Shown here piece by piece: positions 42,801 to 54,296 of a stretch of DNA of 64,000 nt. The translations under genes were made by a program, and so were the position numbers. Position 1 is the stretch's first letter. Each line of letters opens with the position of its first letter. The stretch comes from Juglans regia (lineage: Eukaryota; Streptophyta; Magnoliopsida; Fagales; Juglandaceae): assembly GCF_001411555.2 (NCBI RefSeq), contig NC_049912.1, positions 26,235,722 to 26,299,721 on the forward strand. Direction: 5' to 3'. The notes beneath the pieces are model-generated. The model was not told the origin of the DNA. It did not search any database and saw only the letters and a program-made list of their open reading frames with translations.

Positions 42801-44779
42801 AGGGAACAGGCAAACAGATGTTGAAAGGTTCAAGGAGCAATACTGAGACCTGAGAGACAGAGGAGGAGGAGGAGAGGAGAGAATAACAAAGAGAGACTCC
42901 TTGGAGGATTTGGTTTTCTCTGCGGTGTTTTAATAATTATTATTTAATTCTTTATTTATTTTCTATTTAGTAACTCGGAATAGTTTTAGATTCGTTTTTA
43001 ATGATACACTGTTACAATTATAATTACGTCATTTTATTATAAATAATTTTTAATTTTATAAAAGTAATTTAACTTTAGTTAAAAAAAATTATAAAATGAT
43101 CAACTTGAAATTATCTGACGTAGCTTTCTACTTTTTCTTGAATGGACTTTTTGGTTTCGGCTTCACACGGTGGGGTAATTGCATGGGGCTGCTGCTAGCA
43201 AAGTTTGACTGATTGGGCAGGCTTACACGAGTGAAGCGGATAACTTTGACTATTCAAAACGAATGAAACTATCTCGATATTTTATAAAAATTAATATATA
43301 AATTAATATAATTTTATAATTTAATATATCGTATCAAATTATATTAATTTATAATTTTAATTTTATAAAATTATTTTATAAACAAAATATTTTTCACAAA
43401 AAAAAAAAATAATAATGAGTGAAATGTGACGATGCTAAATCTTTGATCTTGATAAAGAATATGATACGATCTCCTAATTAATGAAAATAAGTGAGTAGAG
43501 GGAGTCGTTGGGGTCTGGTTTTTTTTTTTCAGAACAAATAATTAAAAAAATGTTCAAATTAAATTATAATGGAGGTGTTAATAGAAAGAAAAAGCGTAAG
43601 TAATCGTTAGTTAAAGGTAGATTAACGATAGGTTGGCACATTGTCGACATCAAAGGAATCCCAAAATCAGATGGGACTTGAAAATGAAATCACGTATTAT
43701 TTAGTTCCCCATTACCACTCGCATTGTTCTCTTTAAAATTGATAAATCTTCAAAATTTGAATGGTTTGTGATTAAAAACGTTGCATTGAATTCGGTAAAC
43801 AATCAAAAATTTAATTTTGAGCTATAGTATATTTATTTTCATCTTCATATTTCAAGATATACTGTTCATGGTCTATTTCTATTATTTTATTACAAAATCA
43901 CTTTCTCTAACTTTCTGATTAATGACACCACGATTTAAGTATTAATCATAATTAATTAAGTTCAGAAAAAAAAATTAGTTGAGAAATAATAATTCAAGTA
44001 TCAAATTAAATTATTAATTAATATATGGTTAGTGTAATTGTAAAATATGAGAAAAATAAATTAAAATTATTATTATTAAAAAAATAATGTTATATTATTA
44101 TTATTTTAACTAATCTAATGACTAATCTAATATAAAGTTATGGTTAGGAAAGTTTTGGATTTATAGAAAATATATATTTTTTATCAAATTTTAGAAATGG
44201 CTTTGATGAAATCAATGTCAATACTCTTAAAAAGTGAAATGCAAGTACTCTCCATCATTATCTCATCAATAGATCATTGTATAGATTGTATCTTCAAGTT
44301 TTGGATCTAATAAAATCAATCATTTATAATTTAACGTATCGTATTAATTTACGTCAGTTTATAAACTTATTTTTTTACAAATTTAATAATAGATAAAATA
44401 TTTGTTTTTCTCAATTATTGGGATGTTTATTATAAGAAATATTGTTTACTAAGCTGATTCCTTCATATAGATAATGGTGTGAAATAGCATTTTTGGTGAT
44501 TTAATAAGTGGTAGTTGAAGCTCCCAAAGATACAATGGTAGTTGAGAGTTTAGGGGCTATATATATTTATTAAGGTGTAATCATAAATGAAGTAGCGTGT
44601 TTTAAGCATGAGTTAGAAGATAAAGTATAGCAGAGATGAAGGGCCACACTCCTAGCCTCCACCCCTCCCTAGCCATCCATTTAGACAGGATTTAAGTTCC
44701 TTGCATGAAGTTTATTATCTTTTTTCAATCAGCATTTCATCCCTTTTTTTTTTTTTGTATATAATTCAAACTAAGACCG

Positions 44780-44945
44780 GAGCTATTTGGACGATGAGAT
44801 GATTTTAGATAAAAGTTGAACAAAATATTGTTAGAATATTATTTTTTAATATTATAATTATTTTGAGATTTGAAAATTTTGAATTATTTATTATATTTTG
44901 TGTAAAAATTTGAAAAAATTATAATGATGAAATGATTGGATGGCT
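44780..44945. repeat. GTTTGG/GATGAG-family MITE, copy E
   Basis: Starts CTATTTGGACGATGAGATG and continues AAGTTGAACAAAATATTGTTAG, ATTATTTTTTAATATTATAA and GAATTATTTATTATATTTTG. It is nearly the same as the left part of the element at 61673. The right terminus appears eroded. Confidence 0.6.
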
Positions 44946-46803
44946 TCTTTCGCTATAAAGATTGAGGAAAGATCAGTATCATTTGTTTCATTTATCAGTT
45001 AGTTATATTAGACAGAATCCCACAGTATCTCAAGTGAAATAGAGAAGATCTTATTCCCTCAAATAAAAATATAACAACCCGGTAACAAGCCATGCATCCA
45101 ATCAATTGTTGTATTGAGGAAAATAAGAAAAGAATTGAGTCTAAAAGCTTAGATGTAAAATCAACAAGTAGAAAACTACGAGTACTTCATGTTGATGAAG
45201 GATCGCATATTGAGAGTGAGTTTGGAGTGGAAATCATTTGGCATTGAAAATAGGGAAGAACCACATGTGTTGCTACCCCTTTGCTCTACACTCCATGTTC
45301 TTGCTGCCTGCCCTCACAGTCCCAGAGATCATTCTATTCAGCCATTTCTACAATCACACACACACACACACATCTTCTATATATAAAAGCGTCTATCTAA
45401 AAAGCAATAGTATTTTTTGGTCTAACATTTTGCTTTCTAATCTTATCCCTTTATGTTTCTCATTTTACGGTTTTGTCCCTCAGTACAGCTTTCTTTCCCC
45501 GCCATAGTATTTGTCTGCAGATTTGAGATTGGACATCCATTCAAACAGCAAATCTTTATTTTTTGTTTAGCGTGTTCTGGATTTGGAGATTCTCGACATT
45601 TTCGAGGGATAGTAGAGCCAATCATCCGTTTCAAGAGCAATTTATGGGTTGAGGATATAATCCAAAAAAAAAAAAAAAAACTTGGTCTCAGATCCCTTAC
45701 TACACCCAGTTTGTGGTCTTCGATGGTTTGCACTTGCCCCGACAAGTGTTTTGTTGGTAATTATTTCTCTCTCGTCAACAGCCCTTCTTAGGAGGAGGAT
45801 TGGGCTAGACTGCAACAAAATGGAAAATGTAAGGTAACAGTTATGGGTAGTGAAGCCAATAAGGAGAAGTTCAGGTCTTGGAGTTTAGTATTTTCAACAA
45901 GTGTTAAAAATATGTAAACTTAGGTTAATTTGAGACTGGTTAGGCAGAACATCGAATTTCACATGGCTCGCATGTTTGCATCGCTCTCTCTTACATTGTA
46001 ACGGCTTCTTCTATGTTCCATTGGATAATCACTTAATTATTTTCCTTTGCAGTAGTTAATCTTAATTTTGAAGAAATTCTACTTCTTTTATCTATCTGTT
46101 GGTTCGAGGTTCAAGTTTTGTTGTGCGTTTGTGTGTTGAATAGTAAAATGGAAAGTAACAATTTGTTTGGTCCAAGCGAAATTGTATGCTCAGGAGGTTA
46201 AATATTTGAAATTTTAGCTTTTGCTCGATGTGGTACAAAAAAAGAGGGATTGTCACATGGTACATTTTCTCATTGACCTAGTGGAGCAAAATGGAATTGG
46301 AAACTGCCTATAACCATTTAAATTTGATTCTTCCAGCTGTAGAAACTTTGTAGGTTCTTTTTTCACAGATATAAAGATTGCATATTTATGCCCAATACGT
46401 ATTTGAGTTATGTAGTAAAATGTTACACAATTGTGGATAAGCTCTTGATATTAGGTTCTATTAATTTGGTAAATTTATACTTTTTACTTTTATAAATTTG
46501 GTAAATTTTGATAAACGATCTACCCATCAAGGTATATCGATTTTTTACTTTTAACTTTTGGATCATTTGGTAGGAAAGAGATATATATGGCTGACATCTA
46601 GCCTGCTGGGAGAATTCTACTTTACTTGAGCACTGTGGGTTTTGTTACCTTACATAGTGTCTCTCAGAATTTGAAAGCTCCCTAAAATATAGGACTGCTT
46701 CCCGTAGTGCCCATCAATTGCATAATTCAAGGGTCCTTCTTCAGATGTCTCCATCAAACAAAGTAGAGTTGCCAAGAAGAGTCCCTCAAAAGATGATACA
46801 TTG

Positions 46804-46935
46804 CCTCGTTTGTATTCACAGTCCATCTCAACTCATCTCACTACTATTTAGCAACTTTAACTCACAAATCTCATTACTATTCACAACTCATCTCACTACT
46901 ATTCACAATTCATCTCTGAATCCAAACGACACCTG
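46804..46935. repeat. GTTTGG/GAGATGAG-family MITE, copy F
   Basis: Left end CCTCGTTTGTATTCACAGTC and right end, reverse complemented, GTGTCGTTTGGATTCAGAG are inverted. The interior repeats CTCATCTCACTACTATT, the complement of the words in copy C1. Confidence 0.65.
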
Positions 46936-47261
46936 AATGGACCATGCAATCCAATTGATCAAAGAACACTTAAAGTTCGAATAAAAGTGGATTCTAATAA
47001 CTTTGGACAGAATAATGTAGCAATTTATAGTGGTCTTGGACTTAATTACTCTCCATCTTCATCAATGGGGAATAACCTGCATGTTCTGATTCCTTGTACC
47101 AACTCTTTTTGGGAATAATAATTTTACGTGATTGATTTATGAGATATGCTTTGTGATAATTTCCTCCCTCGACTTGGATTGGGATATACCTGAACTGGTT
47201 TGTCTATATTCTCTATTTATCCTCGTGGAATCAATTTTGAATTTATAATTTTGATAATAGC

Positions 47262-47850
47262 TCGGCCAGCTCTTTGGTGAAGAACCAGACGTTTAAGTTC
47301 ATCAATGGAGAATTTGTTGATTCCATTTTAGGTAAAACTTCAACTCTCTATAATATGTCTCGTCAGATTAGTACTACATGTTTTATTATGTTTCCAGATA
47401 TCATTTCTCCATCCCCTTTCATTTTTTGGGGTAATTTATCTAATCTTAATTACTTCATAAGAATAAACAGAACATCCAAGAAAGCATATATATTTTTGTG
47501 CTCGGCATAACAGAGCAATTCAAGAGTTTTAGTAAAATACATTGTACTATAGTGGAGATACATAGATTAGGAAAAAGCCAAGTCATATATATTCTTTTCA
47601 TGTGCAGTAATTTTTGTTTCTTTTTACAATTAATACATGATAATTTACCATTTTCTCGTCTTACAGTGGCGGAGGCAATGTTAGATAGTCACTTTTTTAA
47701 CTTTGTTACCATTGAAACAGAAAAAAACGTTTGAGACAATTAATCCAAGAATAGGAGAGGTGATTGTGAATATTGCAGAACGAGACAAAGAAGATGTTGA
47801 TTTAGCAGTGAAGGTTGTATGTCAGGCTTTCAACCACGATCCATGTTTTT
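47262..47850 (+). pseudogene. Truncated ALDH2-family aldehyde dehydrogenase pseudogene
   Basis: Two short pieces match the start of plant ALDH2-type (cytosolic ALDH2C-like) enzymes. The first (47268-47331) reads LVKNQTFKFINGEFVDSILG and ends at a GTAAAA donor, just where family members have an intron. The second (about 47727-47850) reads [40 protein letters not shown]. The normal phrase would run on into the NAD-binding domain, but homology stops after about 42 residues. The poly-A run at 47721-47727 puts the apparent splice junction out of frame by one base. No catalytic Cys or Glu region is present, so this is a dead 5' fragment. Confidence 0.75.
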
Positions 47851-49191
47851 GGGTGCCACAATTTATTTAAAAATTTTATTTATCATTCCCATATATCACA
47901 CACATAACTCTATTTTTTTATCTTGTCAAATGTGTGGTAGAAAAATTTAATTAGTTTAAGAATAATAAAACTAAAAAAAATAAAATAAAATAAAATAATA
48001 TGCAGTATGTGGTGTGTGGAGATAATGAGTGACAAAATTCCTGTCTATTATTGTTGTAGGAGACAACTTGTTATATTCCCAATTTTCCAGATATGCAGTT
48101 CTAATTGCTTTGTTTTACGTTTACGTTAAAGAAATTATTATTAGTGAAGTTGTATATTTTTAATTTTTTTTAATAATTAAGATGTTAAACAAATATTTAA
48201 AATAAAAAAATAAAAATTTCAAATATAGAGAAAATAGTAAGTTTATCATTATCTTATATATATACAAAAATTTTATGTATAATTACTTTTACATATATTT
48301 TATATACTCTATTAATATGATTAACTGTATAATTTTTTTTAATATAAAATAATTATTTTAACAGTATTCAAAAGTAAATGTATATAGCAGCACATATATA
48401 TTCATATTCAGATTCGTCCGTATGCCAGATCATGGTGGGCACGTCATCATCGTACTGAACAATTCCCAATGGAACTCAAAAGTCATAACAACAACCCAAT
48501 AAAATTCAATCAAAAATTAAAAGATTGTTTATGGAAAGTATTTTGGACTCGGCGCAGATATTTTGATAAGAATAACCAGCCTTATTTTGCTTCCGCATTT
48601 TGTTCATAAATTTAATTTTTTTAAAATTGTTTTCCTTCACTTACTAATTAAAGAAGTAATTATTAGTATACTTATATATTTTTAAAAAATATTTAAATAT
48701 ATTATAAAAATGTAAACTAAAAAAAAAATTAAAAAAATATATATACTAATAATCAAAACTGGACGACACACTAACACTACCCTTTTTGATAAATGGACTT
48801 CAAAGCCTTTGTGTTTCATCAAGAGAAAATATAAATGCGCTTCAAAGCCTTGTGCTTCAGCAAGAGAAAATATCCAAGAAACTAATAACCAACAAGAGTA
48901 AAGATATACAACTTCTTACTATTCACACAACTTCCACACATAGCCTACGTGGCCTTTTTATTTTAAACCTAAAAAACATGTGTTTTGATATAGGGATCCA
49001 TTTGATTTTATTTTTCCTCCCCGTGTCATTCCATCCCCCCCTTCCCACGTACGTTGTCCTGCCTCCCCCTCCCAGGCGTATGTTGCTGCATTTCCCCCTC
49101 CCCCCCCGCCCCCAAATTGAACGTTAGGCATGAATAACCCCAGTATCTCTTGGCCAAGGTTGTGGGCCAATAAGCTATACGAGAGAAATCA

Positions 49192-49434
49192 ATGACAAAG
49201 AAGAATAATCTTGCCTGTCGAAAAAGGCAGCATGAATTCGATCTCCAAATGGAGAAAAAAGATAAGGAAACGATGACAAAGAAGCTTAAAGCAAAGAAGA
49301 ATAAGATGAAAGTCGATAGTGGCGACAGGAAAAAAAAGTGGAAGTGGGTTTCAAGTGGGAAAGAGAAAAGTGAAGACTAAATTGACAGCCTCGTCAAAGT
49401 TAAAGCTGCCCAAGCCATGGAGGTTGGCAAGTGA
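49192..49434 (+). pseudogene. Possible processed pseudogene of a Lys-rich small protein
   Basis: The region reads like a basic nucleolar-type protein tail broken by frame changes. Frame one reads ACRKRQHEFDLQMEKKD and KKLKAKKNKMKVDSGDRKKK; a second frame follows with SGFQVGKRKVKTKLTA; a third ends KAAQAMEVGK and a stop at 49432-49434. The three segments succeed each other without gaps and without intron-like sequence, as in an aged retrocopy. I do not recognise the parent gene. Confidence 0.4.
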
Positions 49435-50424
49435 GATCCGATTTGAACAATTTCATACACACACACATATATATATATATCTAACCCCATTATTTATTCT
49501 CGTAGAAATTGAAGATAAAAAAACTTGAAAATATAATCTCTAAACAAATAATAGATTGTGATCGATATAAAATTAAAAATAATCTATAAAACTGAAAATA
49601 CAATCTGTAAAATTGAAAAGATAAGAAATTGAAAAAAAAATAAATCCAAACACAATCAGTAACTAAACACTCAACATATCTCACAAATGCTTACATTCTG
49701 TAAAGAAACACTCAGCAGATCCCAAAAATGGTTAGAACCAACTACGACGGTAGCTGTTTTTAATGTGTCTTGAGTTTTCTGGACGATTGCAGTTGGCTGT
49801 TGTCGAAACTTGATGGAACAGAGGTTTAGATCGGCAGAGGAAGAGCGTAGTGGTTGTTCTTCATGGAAGCTTGGCAAGATGGCGATGCGAAAAGAGAGGA
49901 GGTAGCCTCGTTCAGTAATAGAGAGAAAAATAGAGAGAAAACGATAGAGATCTGGAATATGGGGCCTTAGAAGAGAGTTTTGTGAGAAATGGGTCTGGAC
50001 TCCAGCAGCTGAGAAGGGGAATGTGGGTGAGGATTGAGGAACGAAGAAGGCTGAGTCTAAGGGAGAAGAGGATGGTTGAGGGACGCTAGGGAGAGTGTTG
50101 GGTGAGAGGGAAGAACCGTGACTTGAGGCTATAGACCGGTTCACCACGCAGATGTGTGTGGTATGATAATAGACCGGTAGTTGAATAGATTGTTTCTAAC
50201 CAAAACAATGCTTTCTTTTTCAACGAATCAACCTTGGGTGCTCACGTGTCATTTTAACAGATTATTATAAAATATTAACAAAAGGGAGCTATTATAACTT
50301 ATACTCATCGATTTTCACCGAACGTTGTAATTTTTTTTTATAATTTTTTTTCAAAAATTTTCTTAAATATTTTAAACATTTAAAAAATTTTCCTAAATTT
50401 ATTAAAAAATACTTATTTAACAGC

Positions 50425-50736
50425 TCCGTTTGGAAGTTAAACTGAATTCAGTTTAGTTTAATTTTAAGCTGAGTCTAACATTCAAATACTCAACTCTCAA
50501 ATTACTCATATCAACTCAAAATTTCTTTACACGTAGGACTCACAACATTTTTCAACTCAACAGTTCTTTACATGTGGAAACCATAATTTTTTTTAATTTC
50601 TCATAAATACATTTAAACTCATCTTAGCATTCAAACACATCTAAACTCATATTAGGTGAGTCTCACAAAATTCATTCTACCATATTAACTAAATATTATT
50701 TATAAAAAACTCAATTCAACTTAACATCCAAACGGA
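50425..50736. repeat. MITE with TCCGTTTGGA termini
   Basis: Left TCCGTTTGGAAGTTAAACTG and right, reverse complemented, TCCGTTTGGATGTTAAGTTG form roughly 26 bp inverted repeats. The interior repeats phrases such as CAACTCA and AAACTCATCTTAGCATTC. It is about 312 bp long and lies about 200 bp before the probable NMT transcription start. Confidence 0.75.
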
Positions 50737-50859
50737 ATAAAAAAAAAAAAAATAGTAACCAGTCTAGTGGCATTTCCCTTGAAAAATAATAACATAAAGC
50801 AATCGATGGGCTATTTACATACAAGACTTGGCCTCAGCCCGGCCCAAGTAAGGAAAATC

Positions 50860-51000
50860 GCCCACATAACGCCCCGGTCGTTTAGAGGACCTCGCTTTCA
50901 TTTCCATTTTATCTAGGGTTTTTTCCCCGTTTCCTCCTCTCTGACCAGTGCCGTGTGTCGCCGAGCTGGTAATCTTTCTTCCTCTATCTGTCTCGCACAG
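50860..51000 (+). promoter_or_regulatory. Probable promoter and 5' UTR exon of NMT1
   Basis: This short GC-richer block contains TCTAGGGTTTTTTCCCC, a telo-box-like AGGGTTT element common in promoters of growth-related plant genes, followed by a CT-rich leader. A possible donor at GAGCTG|GTAATC (GT at 50970) could splice to the acceptor GAAATCAG just before the NMT start codon. That would make a 5' UTR intron of about 1.2 kb. Confidence 0.45.
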
Positions 51001-52149
51001 ATCTATTTCTCTGCCCCGTTAGTTTTGCTTGTTTAATATCGGCTAGGTATTTTTAGCAGTTTTTTTCTTCCTTGTTTTAGATCGTCTCCCAGCGAAATTC
51101 TTGTTTGTCTCAGATCCCCCAAATTTCTGTTTTTAGCTAGTATCAGATCGCCCACCGGTGCCGACCGAGATCGCCCGAGTTTTTTCTGAGTAGGTGCCGT
51201 CCGGCTTTCAGTTCACAAACAACGCCCCCCCCCCCCGGGTGCGGTCACGGTCGGCACGGCATCTAGTAGACCGAACTCGGTTCCTTCTGCGATTTGACCC
51301 TCCCACCGAACCAATTGGGTCGTTATACAGTAAATGTGAATATTTTTTTAGTTCTTTTTAATACTGTATTGTTTTAAAAAATGTGATTATATGATGGCTC
51401 AATAACTTGACTTGAGATTGGATGATTAACTTGTTCAGCTATTGAGTGAAGCTTTTCATAAAAATTGTGTCCTTTTCAGTGAGCTTGACTCAAATGGCCT
51501 CCCCCATCCAAACAGAACGGGAGAAATTACTTAGAATTAAAATATACTAGGGGCTTGTGTAGCTCACAACATAAATATGAAAAACTGCTCTTATTTTTTT
51601 GTAGACGTAAATATTGCTGTTAATTACTTTTTGTTTAATTTATACTGTGGCTATGGAAAAAGCCGAGGGAGAGATTGGATGCTACCTTGAGCCAAAATAA
51701 AAGGGGAGCCTCAACTCCGCTGTGCCAAAATGGTTCTATAAAGCACGTTTTGGATGTAATTGAAGGTCAAAAAGAAAGATTTCGCGACTCTCCTTGGTAA
51801 ACAAGTCTATTGTTCGGGCTGTTTTGTTATTGTTGTTGGGTCCTCACATTCATCACATTGACGTGGATTTCCTTGCAAAATAGCGATAGAACTTCGCCAG
51901 CCAATTGTTTTTCAGTGCCTAAATAGAAAACATCTTGCTTTGAACATGGAGCTCATTTTATAACTAAGAATATAGGGCGTACTATAATTATCTCTTGTTT
52001 TGCTTTGTTGCTGCAACCATACATATTGTTGTGTTTTTACTTATATAAAATTAATGTTTTGTTTCCACTTATGCTTAGTGACGATTTTCTTAATAATAAT
52101 GGTTTATCTTGTTCTGTCTTTCCATCTGCCTTATAAAAAAGAAATCAGA

Positions 52150-53454
52150 ATGGTCGATAGCAATGCATCATCTGGATCGCCTGAAGAAACTCAAAACCCT
52201 ATTCCTGATGGGAATGAACCTTCCGAGAATGACCTCACACTTGATGCTCTAACTCGAAAAGTTCAAGAATCTCTATCGCTTGGAAAGAGACATAAGTTTT
52301 GGGAAACCCAACCTGTTGGGCAATTCAAGGATCGGGGGGACAGCAGTTTGCCTGAGGGTCCAATTGAACCCCCAACCCCCTTATCTGAAGTCAAACAAGA
52401 ACCCTACAACCTACCCAACGCATATGAGTGGATTACTTGTGATCTTGATTCTGATGAGATGTGCAGTGAGGTGTATAACCTTCTCACTAATAACTATGTC
52501 GAGGATGATGAGAACATGTTCAGATTTAACTATTCAAAGGAATTTCTTCGTTGGGCTTTACGCCCTCCAGGCTATTTCAGGAGTTGGCACATTGGTGTCC
52601 GTGCCAAAATTTCGAAGAAGTTGGTTGCTTTCATTACTGGCATTCCTGCCAGAATTCGGGCCCGTGATGATGTTGTCAACATGGCAGAGATTAATTTCCT
52701 TTGTGTGCATAAAAAGCTCAGATCAAAGAGACTTGCTCCTGTCATGATCAAAGAGGTGACCAGGAGGGTTCACTTGGAGAATATATGGCAGGCAGCTTAT
52801 ACTGCTGGAGTGGTTCTTCCAACTCCAGTTTCAACCTGTCAATATTGGCATAGATCTTTGAATCCAAAAAAGCTGATTGACGTTGGGTTTTCCAGACTTG
52901 GTGCGAGGATGACAATGAGTCGAACTATTAAGCTTTACAAGCTGCCAGATTCCACAGTCACTGAAGGTTTCAGGAAAATGGAGCTCCATGATGTTCCTTC
53001 AGTGACACGGTTACTAAGGACTTATTTGAACCAATTTATTGTTGCACCGGATTTTGATGAAAATGATGTGGAGCATTGGCTTCTTCCAAAGGAGGATGTC
53101 GTCGATAGTTACCTGGTTGAGAGTCCTAAAACCCATGAGATAACTGATTTCTGCAGTTTCTACACGCTGCCTTCATCTATCCTTGGCAACCAGAATTATA
53201 CGACTTTGAAGGCTGCTTATTCCTATTATAATGTTGCCACGAAAACTCCTTTGCTTCAATTAATGAATGACGCTCTTATTGTGGCAAAACGGAAGGATTA
53301 TGATGTTTTCAATGCATTGGATGTCATGCAGAATGAATCTTTCTTGAAGGAACTTAAATTTGGGCCAGGTGATGGGAAACTGCACTACTATCTTTATAAC
53401 TATCGTATAAGACAGGCACTGAGGCCACCCGAGCTTGGGCTGGTGCTCTTATAG
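52150..53454 (+). CDS. NMT1: Glycylpeptide N-tetradecanoyltransferase (N-myristoyltransferase 1), complete
   Basis: The enzyme transfers myristate from myristoyl-CoA to the N-terminal Gly of proteins such as calcium-dependent kinases and small GTPases, on cytosolic ribosomes. The coding sequence is one uninterrupted exon of 434 aa, equal to my recollection of the Arabidopsis enzyme. The frame is open upstream to 52000, but I start at MVDSNASSGSPEETQ (52150), which directly follows an AG acceptor and matches the family N-terminus. Family hallmarks: HKFWETQPVGQF near residue 45; LPEGPIEPPTPLSEVKQEPY; EINFLCVHKKLRSKRLAPVM near residue 179, the myristoyl-CoA pocket signature; NIWQAAYTAGVVLPTPVSTC; and the C-terminal FGPGDGKLHYYLYNYR ending ELGLVLL, whose free carboxylate is catalytic in this family. 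No damage seen. The 5' UTR is probably spliced. Confidence 0.97.
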   Translation: MVDSNASSGSPEETQNPIPDGNEPSENDLTLDALTRKVQESLSLGKRHKFWETQPVGQFKDRGDSSLPEGPIEPPTPLSEVKQEPYNLPNAYEWITCDLDSDEMCSEVYNLLTNNYVEDDENMFRFNYSKEFLRWALRPPGYFRSWHIGVRAKISKKLVAFITGIPARIRARDDVVNMAEINFLCVHKKLRSKRLAPVMIKEVTRRVHLENIWQAAYTAGVVLPTPVSTCQYWHRSLNPKKLIDVGFSRLGARMTMSRTIKLYKLPDSTVTEGFRKMELHDVPSVTRLLRTYLNQFIVAPDFDENDVEHWLLPKEDVVDSYLVESPKTHEITDFCSFYTLPSSILGNQNYTTLKAAYSYYNVATKTPLLQLMNDALIVAKRKDYDVFNALDVMQNESFLKELKFGPGDGKLHYYLYNYRIRQALRPPELGLVLL

Positions 53455-54296
53455 TTTGATTTCGCAAATTTTGATTGAGGATTAGAACTACTCTGCTAAA
53501 GTTTTCTGATAAGTTTGGTTGTAAGTTTGCATCGTTTTTGGGGAATCCGCTTAATTTTATTGTGTCAATGAAAAAAAAAAAAAAAATTGTGGAAATTTGT
53601 AGGAATTTGTGGAATGCAATGCCTTCCACATATTGTTCAGAAATTGAAATTTCTCAAAAATATTCTCATTATTGCTGTCTCTTCGTTGTATCCCTACTGA
53701 GTCATGTTTCTGCAGGTGGAAATTATCGCTCATAAGCTGCTCTACTCTCAGGCGTTTTACAAAAGAGAAAAAATATCTGCAATCATGAAAAAAGTGAATA
53801 AAATATAAGATTTACATAAAAAAATTAATTTTTTTAATAGTAAATTTTATTATTTTTAAAAATGATTATACGGTGTTTATGTATTTTACGGTTATATGTA
53901 GAATTATGTTTTACAAAATAATGGTTATTGGGGAAATGTTGAAAATGTTTGTAAATAGTAATAAAAAAATATTCAATAGTAGTAAAAAGTAAATAAATAG
54001 TAATGAATATTAAAAAAAAAAGGTAAAAAATAATAATAAAATAAAGAATAATAGTGAGAGTATTTGAGCTTGAGGAAATCTTTGGCTGTCTGTTTTTGGA
54101 CGAGCCGTGAAAATTTAATCGAAAGAAAGGCTAGAGACGGATGCCAGTTACTTGTGTTAAACGGGGATGTCGTTTTGCTAAGTGGCTTGTTGCCCGATGT
54201 GCGAGGCATAGATACAGTTGAGACTACAGAATTCATAAATCATACAATCTCTATGTTTTTTTATCCTAAGAAGAGGATAAATTTACAACCGTTAAC
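53455..54296. other. NMT1 3' UTR and AT-rich spacer
   Basis: The first 200 bases are likely NMT1 3' UTR (a TTGTGTCAATGAAAAAA stretch near 53558). AT-rich repeat-like sequence follows (TAGTAATAAAAAAATATTC, TAATAATAAAATAAAG). The 3' ends of NMT1 and the minus-strand TRB locus converge here. No gene seen. Confidence 0.45.

Larger units (their letters stand above)
42960..47261. other. AT-rich intergenic stretch with MITEs and no supported gene
   Basis: It contains MITE remnants at 44780-44945 and 46804-46935, and an AT-rich block at 43260-43390 with ATTAATATAATTTTATAATT words, also found near 6760-6890 and 44310-44390. A short CA repeat lies near 45356-45372. Open frames at 45189-45791 lack recognisable protein character. 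Confidence 0.45.
47868..50850. other. Intergenic stretch with repeat remnants
   Basis: Apart from the possible retropseudogene at 49192-49434 and the MITE at 50425-50736 I see no gene. Runs of C occur near 49036-49108. The minus-strand frame at 49671-50147 is Ser/Pro/Leu-rich and unconvincing. Confidence 0.4.

Noticed and set aside
49671..50147. 158-codon minus-strand frame rich in Ser, Pro and Leu
   Set aside because: Low-complexity composition, a chance-like N-terminus, and no introns or domain signals.
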